From: Polytrichum commune
Taxonomy: Eukaryota > Streptophyta > Polytrichopsida > Polytrichales > Polytrichaceae
Direction of reading: 5' to 3'
Assembly (NCBI GenBank): GCA_950295325.1
Contig: OX485809.1
Location: 10,292,001-10,356,000 of the forward strand
DNA length: 64,000 nucleotides
A model generated the notes under the pieces. That model searched no databases. It had not been told where the DNA came from and was given only the letters and a program-made list of their open reading frames with translations. The position numbers and the translations under genes were made by a program. Shown here one piece after another: positions 1 to 10,390 of this stretch (its first letter is position 1; every line of letters starts with the position of its first letter).

Positions 1-313
1 TGTTGCTAAGGCATGTAGATGAAGTGGCCTTTCTGTAGGGGGTTGAACAATCCTTCTGACAATGGGTATACAGAGACCAACCAGAAGGAATTTACCCCAC
101 TAGGTGCATCGTGAAAAGTGAAGGGGTTGTTCTGGTTTAGAAATTCCAATTCATCAGCGTGTGTTGTAGGCATGTCTACAGGATCATCAATGGGAGCCAC
201 CAAATAGTCAAGCTGTTGTTCTTGTTGAATGTTTTCTGTCTTGGTTCAAAGTCAAGTCTGTCCACCGATCAAATATATTGGGTTTGCAGTAATTTATTCA
301 CCGTCTGCTGCAG

Positions 314-967
314 GCTGAGGTGGACACTGGGCGGTCAGTTTATCAAATACCATGCCGGGCAGCCATGAATAGTGTTGAGTGGAATCCAAAATATAATTTA
401 CTGGCATTTGCAGCTGATGACAAGAATAAGTACCAAACTGATGAAGGTATTTTTTTATTCTACTACTGTTCCTTATCCTTCAAATAAGTGAAGAGTTGCT
501 TACGATTTAACAGAGTTTATCTAGAAGGTCAAGTGAACCTCTCTGGAAGACCTCCTTGTACCTTATTGAACTCCCAACATTTGTATTGGTAATTAGTTTG
601 AGATTGATAACATGGTTAACTCTGACAATTGGTACTGTAACACCTGGATGGAAATACAAGGTTACAATATTCTAAAAACACATCATTTGTATCTAAAAGC
701 ACATCATCTTGTGAGATATTTTAAATATGTATAGCATCAAACTGAAACAATCAAATTAAATGAAACAGCCTTCAGGTTTGTAGCAGAAGGGGCATTTTAG
801 ACGGAAAGTACATAGAGACTGACTGTCAGGTGAAGTGTTTGATGTCGTAGTGTGTGAGGGCGACTGAAAACTTCAATGCCACCACTCATAACGGGTTTTC
901 CCTCTTGATTGTGGGGTTGTGGATGATTGCAGGTGTATTCAGAGTATTTGGCTTCGAGACCCAATAG
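314..967 (+). CDS. THO3: THO complex subunit 3 (TEX1), C-terminal two exons, 5' part outside window
   Basis: Two exons are visible, 314-446 and 933-967, joined by a GT-AG intron in phase 1 (split Gly codon). Together they read AEVDTGRSVYQIPC, then AAMNSVEWNPKYNLLAFAAD, then DKNKYQTDEG, and finish GVFRVFGFETQ before a TAG at 965-967. From knowledge of the family, this matches the end of plant THO3/TEX1, the WD40 subunit of the nuclear THO/TREX complex that couples transcription to mRNA export and small-RNA production. The segment is the last WD40 blade and tail. The 3' splice site before 314 follows CTGCTGCAG. Bases 1-313 are the preceding intron; I found no further exon there. The gene therefore continues to the left of the window. 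The match rests on a short but distinctive peptide. Confidence 0.85.
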
Positions 968-2364
968 GTTAGCTATGGAGAATTCACTCCTGACCTCTGG
1001 TTTGCAAATGAGAATAGAAATTTCTTTTTTTGGGTATCCAAGTGTGGTCCCTACAATATTTCTAAACTATGAAAGTTCTTGGTGATTATAGGAGATTATT
1101 GGTTTCCTACACTCATGGTGGATAACACTCTGTTGGTGGTGAATTGCTACAAGTCCTGCATGAGCTGTCTGTGGTTTGTTTGCATATATTTTCCAGGATT
1201 GTTAGCCCAATTATCTTATCCTGTAAGTGACTATATTGAGTATACTATAATGAGTATACTGAATTCTAAATTAGTGCAGATGGTCAAGCATTCATCTTCA
1301 AACATTGTGTGGGGTTCATGGATGTAGACTTCATTACTAGTCTTGAAAATTAGTGTGGGCCAACTAATTTATAAATTCAGTATAGTTTCTGGTAAGAGGG
1401 GTTTTTTGATCATTGATACTCAACTCTCTCAAGCTCAAACCAGACCTTCCGCAATAAAATCCGAAACCCTAGAAGATGACATCAACTTTGTAAAAGTTCT
1501 TAATCTCCTTTCAACCATATCTTCAAATGACCACTCTGTACTTACCTTTGGAAATCTGATGATGAATGACAGCTATTGAAAATTTGAGCATACCACTTTA
1601 TTCTTGGTTTGCTTCATTGGAGCAAGATTCAAGTAAGGGAGGAGTACCAATTATGACCAGTTACATCTTGGCTTGGGGGCCTAAAAATTCCTTGATATGA
1701 CCCAATTCCTTAAAAAATAGATATTAATGAACTACACCAAACTCAGTTTCGAGCGCGCCATGAACATAATTGATATTTAGAGAATTCAACTTAATACTAT
1801 GTTTCATTTTTTTAGCGTGTTTCCCAACAACTCTTCGTTGGAGATAAGCACCATATGAGGATTGAAAGTTTTTTCAGAAAACCATTTATTGGTTGGGAGG
1901 TTGGCCATGAGGTCAATGAAGAAGCATAGATAGTATGATAATCCAAATCCACTCTTCAAAACACCAGAAAAAACGTAAACCTTGCACACTCTCCCCCAAA
2001 AATATTCTCTTCTCAAAAGGACCTCCAAATGTGAGCTTAGGGGGTAGTACGTTGAGCTCAAAACCACAATATGGTCTTGAATAACATTAGGAGTTAATCT
2101 TTTAGAGGATGTTGAGTTTAGCGGGGTGGGTGAGACTTGAGTAATAATTTGTTAATAGATCTACAAGGTATATTCCTCCCCATGTAATACATGTGTCACT
2201 TTGTTTTTGTTTTATTTGGCTCTAGAATAAGCATTAAAGATCTTGAGGTGCCTTGGTAAAATTTGATTGGAGAATCAACTACAACCTTTGGAAGGGTATA
2301 TTTTACTAAATCCTTTCGCCTCTTTATATTTGTTGAGGCCCGTTACTCAAAGAGGTGAAAGAGG
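968..2364. other. Intergenic, no gene seen
   Basis: AT-rich DNA downstream of THO3. It should contain that gene's 3' UTR, but no clear polyadenylation signal could be singled out. Open frames here are short, lack recognisable motifs and show no splice-site support. Confidence 0.5.
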
Positions 2365-2748
2365 ACTAAATATTGTATTTAGTGTCACCAATTCTATTTG
2401 TCTTGCTCATTACTAGTTGTAAACTGCCCATCCAGTATCACCAACACTAAATGTAAACCTAATATTACTTGTTATTCCTTATTAAAAAAAGTTGGCCACT
2501 ATAGATTTATTAGTTGGAATTTTTGTCACTTACTAGGTGATTTTTCATCCACGTTTCAATCATTCATGACAATATCTCATTACAAAAGTGTTAGGATGCA
2601 GAATATAACAACCTTCGTTTCAACAATTGGCATGGATTCCATCTAAATTTCATTCATCCACGACATTACTCGTAAACCTCTTCATAAGAAGTGTCATTAG
2701 AAAAGTCACCACAATGACTTAATTTACCTAAATACAATATTTAGTGTA
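2365..2748. mobile_element. MITE with CACTAAA/TTTAGTG ends (copy A)
   Basis: The segment starts with ACTAAATATTGTATTTAGTG and ends with CTAAATACAATATTTAGTGT, which are mutually complementary palindromic termini. The interior (TGTCACCAATTCTATTTGTC and following) is shared with the elements near 23.8 kb and 42.7 kb. No coding capacity. A non-autonomous DNA element is the best reading. The superfamily is uncertain because the ends resemble CACTA termini but other copies are flanked by TA. Confidence 0.65.
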
Positions 2749-3500
2749 GTCAAAGCATGCCCTTCCAAGGTGTGCACATGGTTGATTTACACTAAAATTG
2801 GACCACATGTAGATTGGATTCCTCGAGGTTGGAAGTCTTTCAATTGCCCATTGTTTTCAATCCATTATTGATATTGCAACGTAAAATGTATACCTTTGAT
2901 GTCAAATGCTATGAATTGGTAAATAGTGCCCACCCATCGTATTATCTCTACTCTTTAGTATGGAAAAGACGCTTATGAATGGTGCACTCCACAATATTTA
3001 ACACACAGTGAATGTACCTAATATGAACATTTTTTGAATTTCAACATAAGCATAACTCTAATCAAGAAAGTAATATTACATAGACACAAATATAGTGAAT
3101 CCAAATAAAGGACATGAAAGTCCAAAAGTTGAAAGTCCAACTTGCTAATGTTGATGTCAAGGTGAATAGTTTAAGATTTTTTTGATGAAGTGAAAGTCGT
3201 AGATGATCTAGATTGGATTTTGTTCACATACATACATTTCTAACTTGGATACGTACCTCTATGTTAGAATCCATTTGATAAATCATGGTTCATGGTAGGT
3301 GCACTAGCTCATTGTTAAGGAATTGTTGAACTTCTTTGTAACTTTGGGTTTACACTTTGGCACCATCCAGAGAGAAGAGAAGAAACGATGACCATGTGAT
3401 CAGCGTGATTGGAATGCCCGTTCGACCCACCCTTGGTATTTATTATACCCTCAGGGCATAATACCAGTGGTGCAGGACTACTAACCCCTCTCGGGGTGGG
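2749..3500. other. Intergenic, no gene seen
   Basis: AT-rich sequence with no supported coding frame, RNA gene or element boundary. Confidence 0.4.
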
Positions 3501-3539
3501 CACTATAGTGACACACTATACTAGTTCCTAGCTAGCCAC

Positions 3540-3725
3540 TAGTGCCTTGAGGATACTGGACATGGAATCCCCCCAAAGGGCTTTGAGGTGCCCATACAAC
3601 AAGGTCCAAGGACCCCCCACCATAGTTGGGTGGACTAAGGTGGTGAGCACCATGCCGGCATGGGGAATAGAACCCACAACCTCCTCATTGGGGGCCAGGA
3701 GCCCTAACCACCAAGCCAAGGCCCG
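3540..3725 (-). mobile_element. tRNA-derived SINE candidate
   Basis: On the minus strand a tRNA-like pol III promoter can be read. A box A-like GGCTTGGTGGTTAGGG lies at about 3701-3717 and a box B-like GGTTCTATTCC at about 3664-3674, roughly 30 bp apart, as in tRNA-derived SINEs. Box B differs from the consensus GGTTCGANTCC at one key position, so this is a SINE head and not a working tRNA gene. The 3' limit is not defined; no clear tail or target-site duplication was found. Confidence 0.5.
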
Positions 3726-3826
3726 TGGTGCCTTGGCACCATCCACCTTCATAATGTTGCTGTGATGAGCTCCAAACTCAACTACCATAGCCGCTTCCAA
3801 ACTCAATGTAGTCTAGCCCAATGGTC

Positions 3827-4039
3827 GGGGAGATTTCTGGGCATAATCGGTTGAGATCCTAGTGTTTGCAAGTCCAACTGATTACACGTTGACATCCTCC
3901 GGTTTTCCTTTATTAAATTGGGGTATATTCTTCTATAGATTCCTCTAAAATGATCGGTAATTTTCCTGCAGTCTTGAACTTCAACCGGTTATTTCTCAAA
4001 CTCAACTGGTTCATTTGTAACTAACAGTCGGTTCTCCCC
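3827..4039 (-). mobile_element. CCGGTT-rich MITE, copy 1 (inverted)
   Basis: A 213-bp element starting GGGGAGATTT and ending CGGTTCTCCCC, so a 7-bp terminal inverted repeat GGGGAGA can be seen. Read on the minus strand it contains the signature AACCAGTTGAGTTTGAGAAA followed by TAACCGGTTGAAGTT, which recurs near 18.1, 58.0 and 63.6 kb on the plus strand. No coding capacity; probably a MITE of unknown superfamily. Confidence 0.6.
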
Positions 4040-4854
4040 GATCATTGGTCTATCCCGACAATGGATTTTGCAAAGAAATCCAAACAGACACACTATGTCG
4101 TTGACCGCACCGCTCATGTGGAGGCCACACACGTTCGAATACGCCAGTTCCAAAATGGCTCTAGCATGTGTCTAATTGTGAGGAGTTGGGTTTCAAGATT
4201 GATCTCCCTTTTATTGAATTCCCTTTGTCCCTTAGGCCCTCCGGGTGTAATGTGAAGCGTATCGGGAGGGTCTCTGCCTTTTCTACCAATGGCATAAAGC
4301 AACATACAATCCTCATTTACCTATTTTCTTATTAAGACACATGTTTTTGAATGGTACGTGGTTTAGTGTGGGTCTACGAATGGATACCAAGTGGCATGTA
4401 TTTAAAAGAGATTGGATTGCACGCGCAGAGTATGATAAACCATTCTAGACTCGATCGTCAATATTCTTGCGAGGACCTATATGACCATTTAATAAGCATG
4501 AGCATCTTCACTTTGAGACTGAATATCATATGAGCTCCGAAATTTACAAGGAAAGTGGCTATGGCCTCGATTTGGGTTCGCAAACCTTCATGTATTAATC
4601 GGATAATTCATATCCTAATGGAAAAGTGGGGTAGTTGGAAAAAGTAACCATTTACGACCCATCTATCTATTGTACTTTGCATATCAACTAGTATGGGCAT
4701 GTGCCATCCCATCCCTTTGCACTTATGCATAACAACACATCACTTTAACACCCCCCCCCCCCCCCTCTGCGCGGCCACATGTGATCCCCCCCTAAGGCAA
4801 AAATACGGAGAACAAGTTGATGGGGCCAAAGACGGCGGCTTGCAATTTGTGCAA
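4040..4854. other. Intergenic, no gene seen
   Basis: No supported coding frame. A cytosine homopolymer of about 16-17 bases lies at 4749-4766. Confidence 0.4.
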
Positions 4855-5250
4855 TTATTCTCAGAGATGGAATAGAGGATATGATGAGGAATGCAAGTTG
4901 TTTCGTAATTTCATTTCTTGTAAATAATTAGTTACATTTTTCCAAAGAGGCAAGTAAGTAAAACCCCCTACTTGTACAGTAGAGTTCACCGAATCCGAGC
5001 ATCAAAACATCCTACTATGCATACGAATGCACACAAAACGGTTGATTTCAATGGCACCCGAAAGTGATCACAAGTGCCGTGAAACATGACCGGCCAACCC
5101 ATCACTACATCCGACCTGCCACTGCATCATTTTCGGACCACCACTCTTCAAATTAACCATGTTAGGTCCAAACAAGAACCACTCTACTCCTAGCCTAGTC
5201 CAGCGCACCAACAGTGCTCGTTCACCGTGTCTTGGTTTTCTACCTTACCT
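4855..5250 (+). repeat. Dispersed repeat, shared with 18.9-19.3 kb
   Basis: This segment (for example GAGGAATGCAAGTTGTTT, CCAAAGAGGCAAGT and CATCCTACTATGCATACG) aligns over its whole length, in the same orientation and with many substitutions, with 18,895-19,285. It has no open frame and no inverted ends, so it may be an internal fragment of a larger element. Confidence 0.6.
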
Positions 5251-5515
5251 TTCCAAAAAGGTGGAGAGCGGCAGGGCAACTAACAACACCGCTACCACCT
5301 TCTTCACCTTGTTCATTATACGGCTGGGACGAAACAACCCGGACACTGGTTCCTTGGAGGCAAGGGTTTAGGCATCCAACAAGGGAGAAGTGCATGGGTT
5401 TCTTTACCCAAATCTCCATGGTATAGAGTAGATGGGTCACAGCCTCACAGGCCGCAGGCTCAGTATAACTGGGCCCACGGTTCGTTGGCCCGTAGTTGCC
5501 AGGCAATTTGTGACT

Positions 5516-5525
5516 GCCACGTGGC
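5516..5525. promoter_or_regulatory. Palindromic G-box GCCACGTGGC, copy 1
   Basis: A perfect 10-bp palindrome with a CACGTG core, the binding site class of plant bZIP and bHLH factors. It lies about 970 bp upstream of the start codon at 6495 and is preserved at the equivalent site in the duplicate (9147-9156) although flanking bases have changed. Confidence 0.45.
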
Positions 5526-6494
5526 AATGGTGGACCCAGCGGGAGTCCGTCCGCACGAGCTGCAGCAGCTCGTGGGAAACACACACAGCAGTGACTCCAG
5601 CAGTCGTGAAGCACTTCCACGAAAACGTCTCGCAACTAAATTTATCCAATTAGAGTCCGCAATGTTTAGTTGAGAGCTTTCTCAGCTGTGCAATCGACTC
5701 GTCCTTGCGGCTATCTTTGCGAGCTCCATTGTCGGGTACGAGATGGTTGACTTTGGGGTTCATCAAGGTTGCCGCAGCCGCGGTTCTCAATTCCTCATGG
5801 TGGTAATTAGGAGGTGGTGGTGGTGGTGGTGGGCCAAAATGTGATCCCGATCCCCGAACTTACACCGAAGTTGAACAATCCCTTGGAAAAAGGGTGGGAA
5901 TGACAACGCTCATGAAGCGAGCCTCGTTAACTTGTTCGGCAGTTTTTCGTTACCGCCGTTCCCGGAGGTTACGTGTAATGTGGATTTTTTTAGGAATCTC
6001 GGTTGGAGCAACGAAGGAGAGCGAGTATTCGAAAAAGCAGAGATACTATGAAACCCACAATTTCTATTCATCTTCCTTTTGCCGGCAGGCTCCGTGACGT
6101 CGTCGGGAACAAGGATGGCGGCAACGAGATGGGACAGGTGCACGCTAATGCTAAGCACTGCAGATCCCCGACACACGCAGTGCGAAAGCACATAACTACC
6201 CCACCAGAAGCTCAACGAAAACTCATCAATCCAGCCACATAAATCAGACGTGAGCACCTGAGTGCTGTGTTTCCATTCAAAGGAGAGCAGCAGCTGTCCC
6301 AATCAATCAGAACCCGCAATACAGTCTGAGTGCACATTCTGTACATTGTGTGGAATTTGTAGTGATTGTAGTGATTTGAACTCGTGAAGAGTGTGCCTGT
6401 AACGTTTGTGGGCACTATTGTGACTGAAAATTCCCAAGCAATCTTGGAAAAGAAAAAAAGAAGTCTAGCTTGAAGAACTCCAAAGTAGTCGAGA

Positions 6495-6914
6495 ATGTCA
6501 GGAGAAGGAGACGGAGGTGGGTCGCGGTGGAAGGTGAATACAATTTCACCAGGAGAAGGGGACGGAGGTGGATCGCGGTGGAAATTGAATACAATGTCGC
6601 CAGGAGAAGGGGACGGAGGTGGATCGCGGTGGAAATTGAATACAATGTCGCCAGGAGAAGGGGACGGAGGTGGATCGCGGTGGAAATTGAATACAATGTC
6701 GCCAGGAGAAGGGGACGGCGGTGGATCACGGTGGGACATCCTCGTAGCTACAGATGCGGTCTTCTCAAATATCCTCTTAGTATTTCTCCACGATCAGCTG
6801 CGGAAGGTTGCCGACTCATTGCAAGCGATGAAACTGAATGATCAAAAGTTGCCAGGAGGGGAGTTTGGAGATGGAGGTCCTTCGAAGTGGCAGATTGATG
6901 TTGCAGTCCGTTGA
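6495..6914 (+). CDS. Small unknown protein with 17-aa W/G-rich tandem repeats (copy 1)
   Basis: The 139-aa frame begins MSGEGDGGGSRW and carries five copies of GEGDGGGSRW spaced 17 residues apart (unit SPGEGDGGGSRWKLNTM, 51 bp). Units two to four are nearly identical at the DNA level. A unique 59-residue C-terminus follows (DILVATDAVFSNILLVF, HDQLRKVADSLQAMKLNDQK, ending DVAVR). There is no signal peptide or membrane segment. The paralogue at 10073-10390 keeps the same start, stop and C-terminus with three repeats. Across the C-terminus, all eight third-position differences are synonymous against seven non-synonymous substitutions in six codons, so this strand is coding. The opposite strand is also open (Pro/Ser-rich) but has no such support. 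I do not recognise the family. Confidence 0.7.
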   Translation: MSGEGDGGGSRWKVNTISPGEGDGGGSRWKLNTMSPGEGDGGGSRWKLNTMSPGEGDGGGSRWKLNTMSPGEGDGGGSRWDILVATDAVFSNILLVFLHDQLRKVADSLQAMKLNDQKLPGGEFGDGGPSKWQIDVAVR

Positions 6915-8240
6915 AAGATTTCCCACTTACTAGACATCATCATCAGCATCATCATCTCCAGCAGCTACTGTAATTACCGATTCTTCATCTCACATTCATC
7001 AATCAGGGGCTCGATTCTGGCACTGATAAACAATTTTTTTCGTGGGACTGATTAAGAGGTCCCCATTGGCCACCTATCATACGGGTATCAATTAGAGCAC
7101 CCACTACTAGTGTAGACCATCACCTTAGGATGCAGGCGTGCAGGTGTTCAGGTGCACAGCTTGTGAAATATGTCGCCTCACGTTCTCTTCTAGGTGATCA
7201 CCCACTTTTTTTTTGCGGAGGTTACTTAATTTCAAATGCCATGTGTAAAGAGAATCTGTAGAAAAGGATTTGACAGCGTTGAACTCAAATCCATGTACAA
7301 AATTTTTTACCGCAATGAAATAGACAGAAATACCACCACAATTATAGAATTCATATTGGTTCATCCTGCGTGCATTCCATGATCTGCAAATTCACACTCA
7401 GAGTCATGTGTGTGTGTGTTTTGTGAATGTCTCATATGGACTTGATGGTGGAATTAGGTCATGCTCTTAGCATTGAGTCATAGAATGATACATCTGTTGT
7501 GCAAGTCAGATATAGACATGCAAATATTTCTGAAGGAGAATTGGTCCTGGATTGGTATGTACATAATGCGAGCAGCAAGGCAAATTACGGATGTGGAGGA
7601 TGGAGGTCCTTTCGTATTTGCAATTTAGAAACGAATTGCTCCCTCATGCGTGCGGCTTCCTACCTTTTGGGATATCAGACATATTTTTGCTGTGGATACA
7701 AGACTTAGAAGGAAAAATCGAGTTAAGTTTCGTTGTAAAGTAATTACTTTCGCAAGTCCCAACTTCTCAAAATGTCAAAAGACCTATGCCACTGCCTGGA
7801 TCAGCTTTTATCAAGAGCACCAACCATCAAGTGACAGAATATCAACTGAAGGTCTGTTGCATGACTACCGAAATGCTTTTTACAAATGTTCGATGTCGAT
7901 ATTCGACGCATTGGAATACCGCGGGAATACTTCGAATTTCAAAATGAGCAGTTGAAGTCTGTAAGTTCTATAATATCACACTTTGAGGTGCGGACTAAGT
8001 TATTAATTGGAAGTATCATTAGTGTTGGTCCACACAAATGAAAAAACTTAAATATCTTGGTGATGCATGTTACACTTGTTGGATAGTGTGCCGTACTCTG
8101 GACGTTCCTTTCATTTGCAGGAATACTTAAATCTTTGGTGATGTATGATAATCCTATATCTTGAGGGTGAATGTTCGTCACTCTGTCTGTAATATGAGTG
8201 TGCGGGATGTAAGATTTTGAAGGTGCAGACATGATCTGGC

Positions 8241-9119
8241 TTGAGGGTGTTTGTTGGGGTGCAGCAATGGATGTGGAAATACTTCAATCGACTCATATCC
8301 AGATTGAACTCCCAAAATCCGAATATTATATTTTGAGGGCCCATGTCACTTGATAATAATATGTACTTGTGGTGTCTGGATATTACATGACGTTTGGTGT
8401 TAAACGACAAGCTACAAAGACAACTCTAATCAACATGACACACTTGGAATGGAGGATGCTAATTTCAACCCTTTCCTAAAAGTGTCCCTTATGCATGCCT
8501 CCTACTCCCCTAACCGAAGCACACCTTACACCATACAAATGTCTTTGGCATAAAGCGGGGCATATTTGGATGGAAAAGTAGGACAGTTTCAAGAGAATAT
8601 GGGGTTGATTTTGGGTGAAAGTGGATTTGGATAAGTGTGATTTGGGGTGGATACCTCATATATATGTTTTAAGAATTCTATCCCACATGCAAAAGCTATA
8701 AGGACTCATTTTGTTTTGTTGTGGGTGCAGTGCCGGTTTTAGTGTGGGGGCAATGTGTGCAAGAGTTGGCGATGATTTGGAGTAAAGCAGGATTGGTTTT
8801 GGACAAAAAAAATGTGTAGTTTTAGGTGAGTGCGGAGAGGATGTGTGGAACCATTTGTAATAGAAAAAGTGGAAGTGTAGGGAGGGATTTTAAAATCTAG
8901 GGGTACGTGACTTCAATAGGAGTACGTGACTTTTTGTAAGATACCTATTCATATGATGTGCATTTTGTTTCTACCATACCTATTGCCAATTTTCTAATCC
9001 AACGTGCATACCACCAATCCAAAATGACATTAGAAAATAGGTTAAATCAGCGGAAGGGTTGCTTTACCACCCTCTACATTATAACCCGAAACCAGTGTGG
9101 GTTAACCCGGCCCTTTGTG
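8241..9119. other. Spacer between the duplicated blocks
   Basis: Purine-rich in part (GGTGAGTGCGGAGAGGATG and similar). No gene, RNA or element boundary seen. Confidence 0.4.
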
Positions 9120-9146
9120 TCGAGGTTGCCAGGCAATTGGGTGATA

Positions 9147-9156
9147 GCCACGTGGC
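9147..9156. promoter_or_regulatory. Palindromic G-box GCCACGTGGC, copy 2
   Basis: Identical 10-bp palindrome at the position equivalent to 5516-5525, about 920 bp upstream of the start codon at 10073. Retention of all ten bases amid a diverged flank suggests constraint. Confidence 0.45.
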
Positions 9157-9799
9157 GAGGGTGGTCCCGGAGTCGAGCTGCGCAGACAGCACAAGCTGGT
9201 GGGATTCGGGAAGCTCACACAACGGCGAGTCCGGCCGTCAGAGCTCCACGAAGACGCCTCGCAACAGCAAAGTGCACTAAATTTGTCCATTGCGGCTCCG
9301 ACATGCTCGTTGATCACACCACACCTGCATAGAAGTGACCGCAGTTCGTTCGTCCACCTATTTCTGCTCAATCCGTTGTCGGGACAGACTGCATTGAGTT
9401 TTGCGATCGTCTCCGTAGCTAGCTGGTTGACGTAATTGGAGATCCGAGGTTCCTGGCGCAGGAACAGTTCTCAAGTGTTGGGTGGTAACCTAGTTGTGGG
9501 CCAAAATCCCTTGAAACACGATGGGAATGGGAAATGCTGATACTGCGTCTGATCAAGCGAACCTAAATTGGACGGCAGTTTTTCGTTGTCGCGTCTGTAC
9601 TCCGCCGCTTTCTGAGGTTTCCCACGTCGCCTGGATTTGTGAATGCAACGAAGGAGGCCGAGAGTTCCAAAAAGCAGAGACATTACACTTGCTATCCAGC
9701 TTCCTCGTGACATCAGGAATAAGAACGGCGGCAACGAGTTTACAGTAATTACACGCTAATTCTAAAAGTTGCGAATCCCCGACACACGTAATATGAGAG

Positions 9800-9807
9800 T
9801 ATATAAG
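9800..9807 (+). promoter_or_regulatory. TATA box candidate for copy 2 of the repeat gene
   Basis: TATATAAG lies about 270 bp upstream of the ATG at 10073. Downstream is a leader conserved between copies (ACTCATCAATCCAGC). The equivalent site in copy 1 (about 6189-6196) reads CACATAAC, so the copies probably differ in core promoter strength. Confidence 0.5.
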
Positions 9808-10072
9808 CTCCCAAGAAGCTAAACGAGAACTCATCAATCCAGCAACTGAGAGCAGACGTGAGCATTGAGCAAGTAAAAGCATTTGAGTGTTATTTTCAAT
9901 TCAAACTGGCAGCACGCTCTTCTTCCACATTCAGTCCACATTGTGTGGAACTTGTGGTGATTGTAAAGCTTGTAATTTGTGAACTTATGTGCCTATAGAA
10001 TTTGTGGGCGATATCGTGACTGAAATTCCCCAATAATAAAATCTACCTCCAGGAACTCCAAAGTAGTCGAGA

Positions 10073-10390
10073 ATGTCAGGAGAAGGAGACGGGGGTGGGT
10101 CAAAGTGGAAACTTAACGCAATGTCACCAGGTGAAGGGGACGGCGGTGGATCGCGGTGGAAATTAAATACAATGTCGCCAGGAGAAGGGGACGGAGGTGG
10201 ATCACGGTGGGACATCCTCGTAGCTGTAGATGTGGTCTTCTCCAACATCCTCTTGGTTTTTCGCCACGATCAGCTGCGGAAGGTTGCCGATTCTTTGCAA
10301 GCGATGAAACTGAATGATCAAAAGTTGCCTGGAGGGGAGTTTGGAGACGGAGGTCCTTGGAAGTCGCAGATTGATGTTGCAGTCTGTTGA
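10073..10390 (+). CDS. Small unknown protein with 17-aa W/G-rich tandem repeats (copy 2)
   Basis: A 105-aa paralogue of the protein at 6495-6914. It starts MSGEGDGGGSKW and has three GEGDGGGS(K/R)W units before the conserved C-terminus (DILVAVDVVFSNILLVF, HDQLRKVADSLQAMKLNDQK, ending DVAVC). The first unit is diverged (SKWKLNAM), matching its position as the oldest unit in copy 1. Substitutions between the two genes are mostly synonymous in the C-terminus. One serine/tryptophan pair is exchanged reciprocally (PSKWQ against PWKSQ). It has a clear TATA box, unlike copy 1. No recognised domain, signal peptide or membrane segment. Confidence 0.7.
   Translation: MSGEGDGGGSKWKLNAMSPGEGDGGGSRWKLNTMSPGEGDGGGSRWDILVAVDVVFSNILLVFRHDQLRKVADSLQAMKLNDQKLPGGEFGDGGPWKSQIDVAVC

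Larger units (their letters stand above)
5490..8240 (+). repeat. Tandem duplication, copy 1
   Basis: This block is homologous to 9,120-11,290. Shared landmarks in the same order are: GTTGCCAGGCAATT with a palindromic G-box, CGTTTTCGT-type GC-rich upstream sequence, a 5' leader, the small 51-bp-repeat gene, the 3' flank CTACTGTAATTAC followed by TCATCAATCAGGGGCTCGATT, and ACCCACTACTAGTGTAGACC. Copy 1 is about 0.6 kb longer. A (GGT)n microsatellite lies inside it at about 5811-5832. The two copies have diverged substantially outside the gene, so the duplication is not recent. Confidence 0.85.

Noticed and set aside
3653-3725. tRNA gene on the minus strand
   Set aside because: Box A and box B are present but a cloverleaf with an acceptor stem cannot be formed, and box B deviates at a conserved base. 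A SINE head fits better.
6212-6739. Minus-strand 175-codon frame with DPPPSPSPGDIVFNF repeats
   Set aside because: It is the antisense of the 51-bp repeat gene. The synonymous pattern between copies supports the plus strand, and the antisense tail is not conserved in copy 2.
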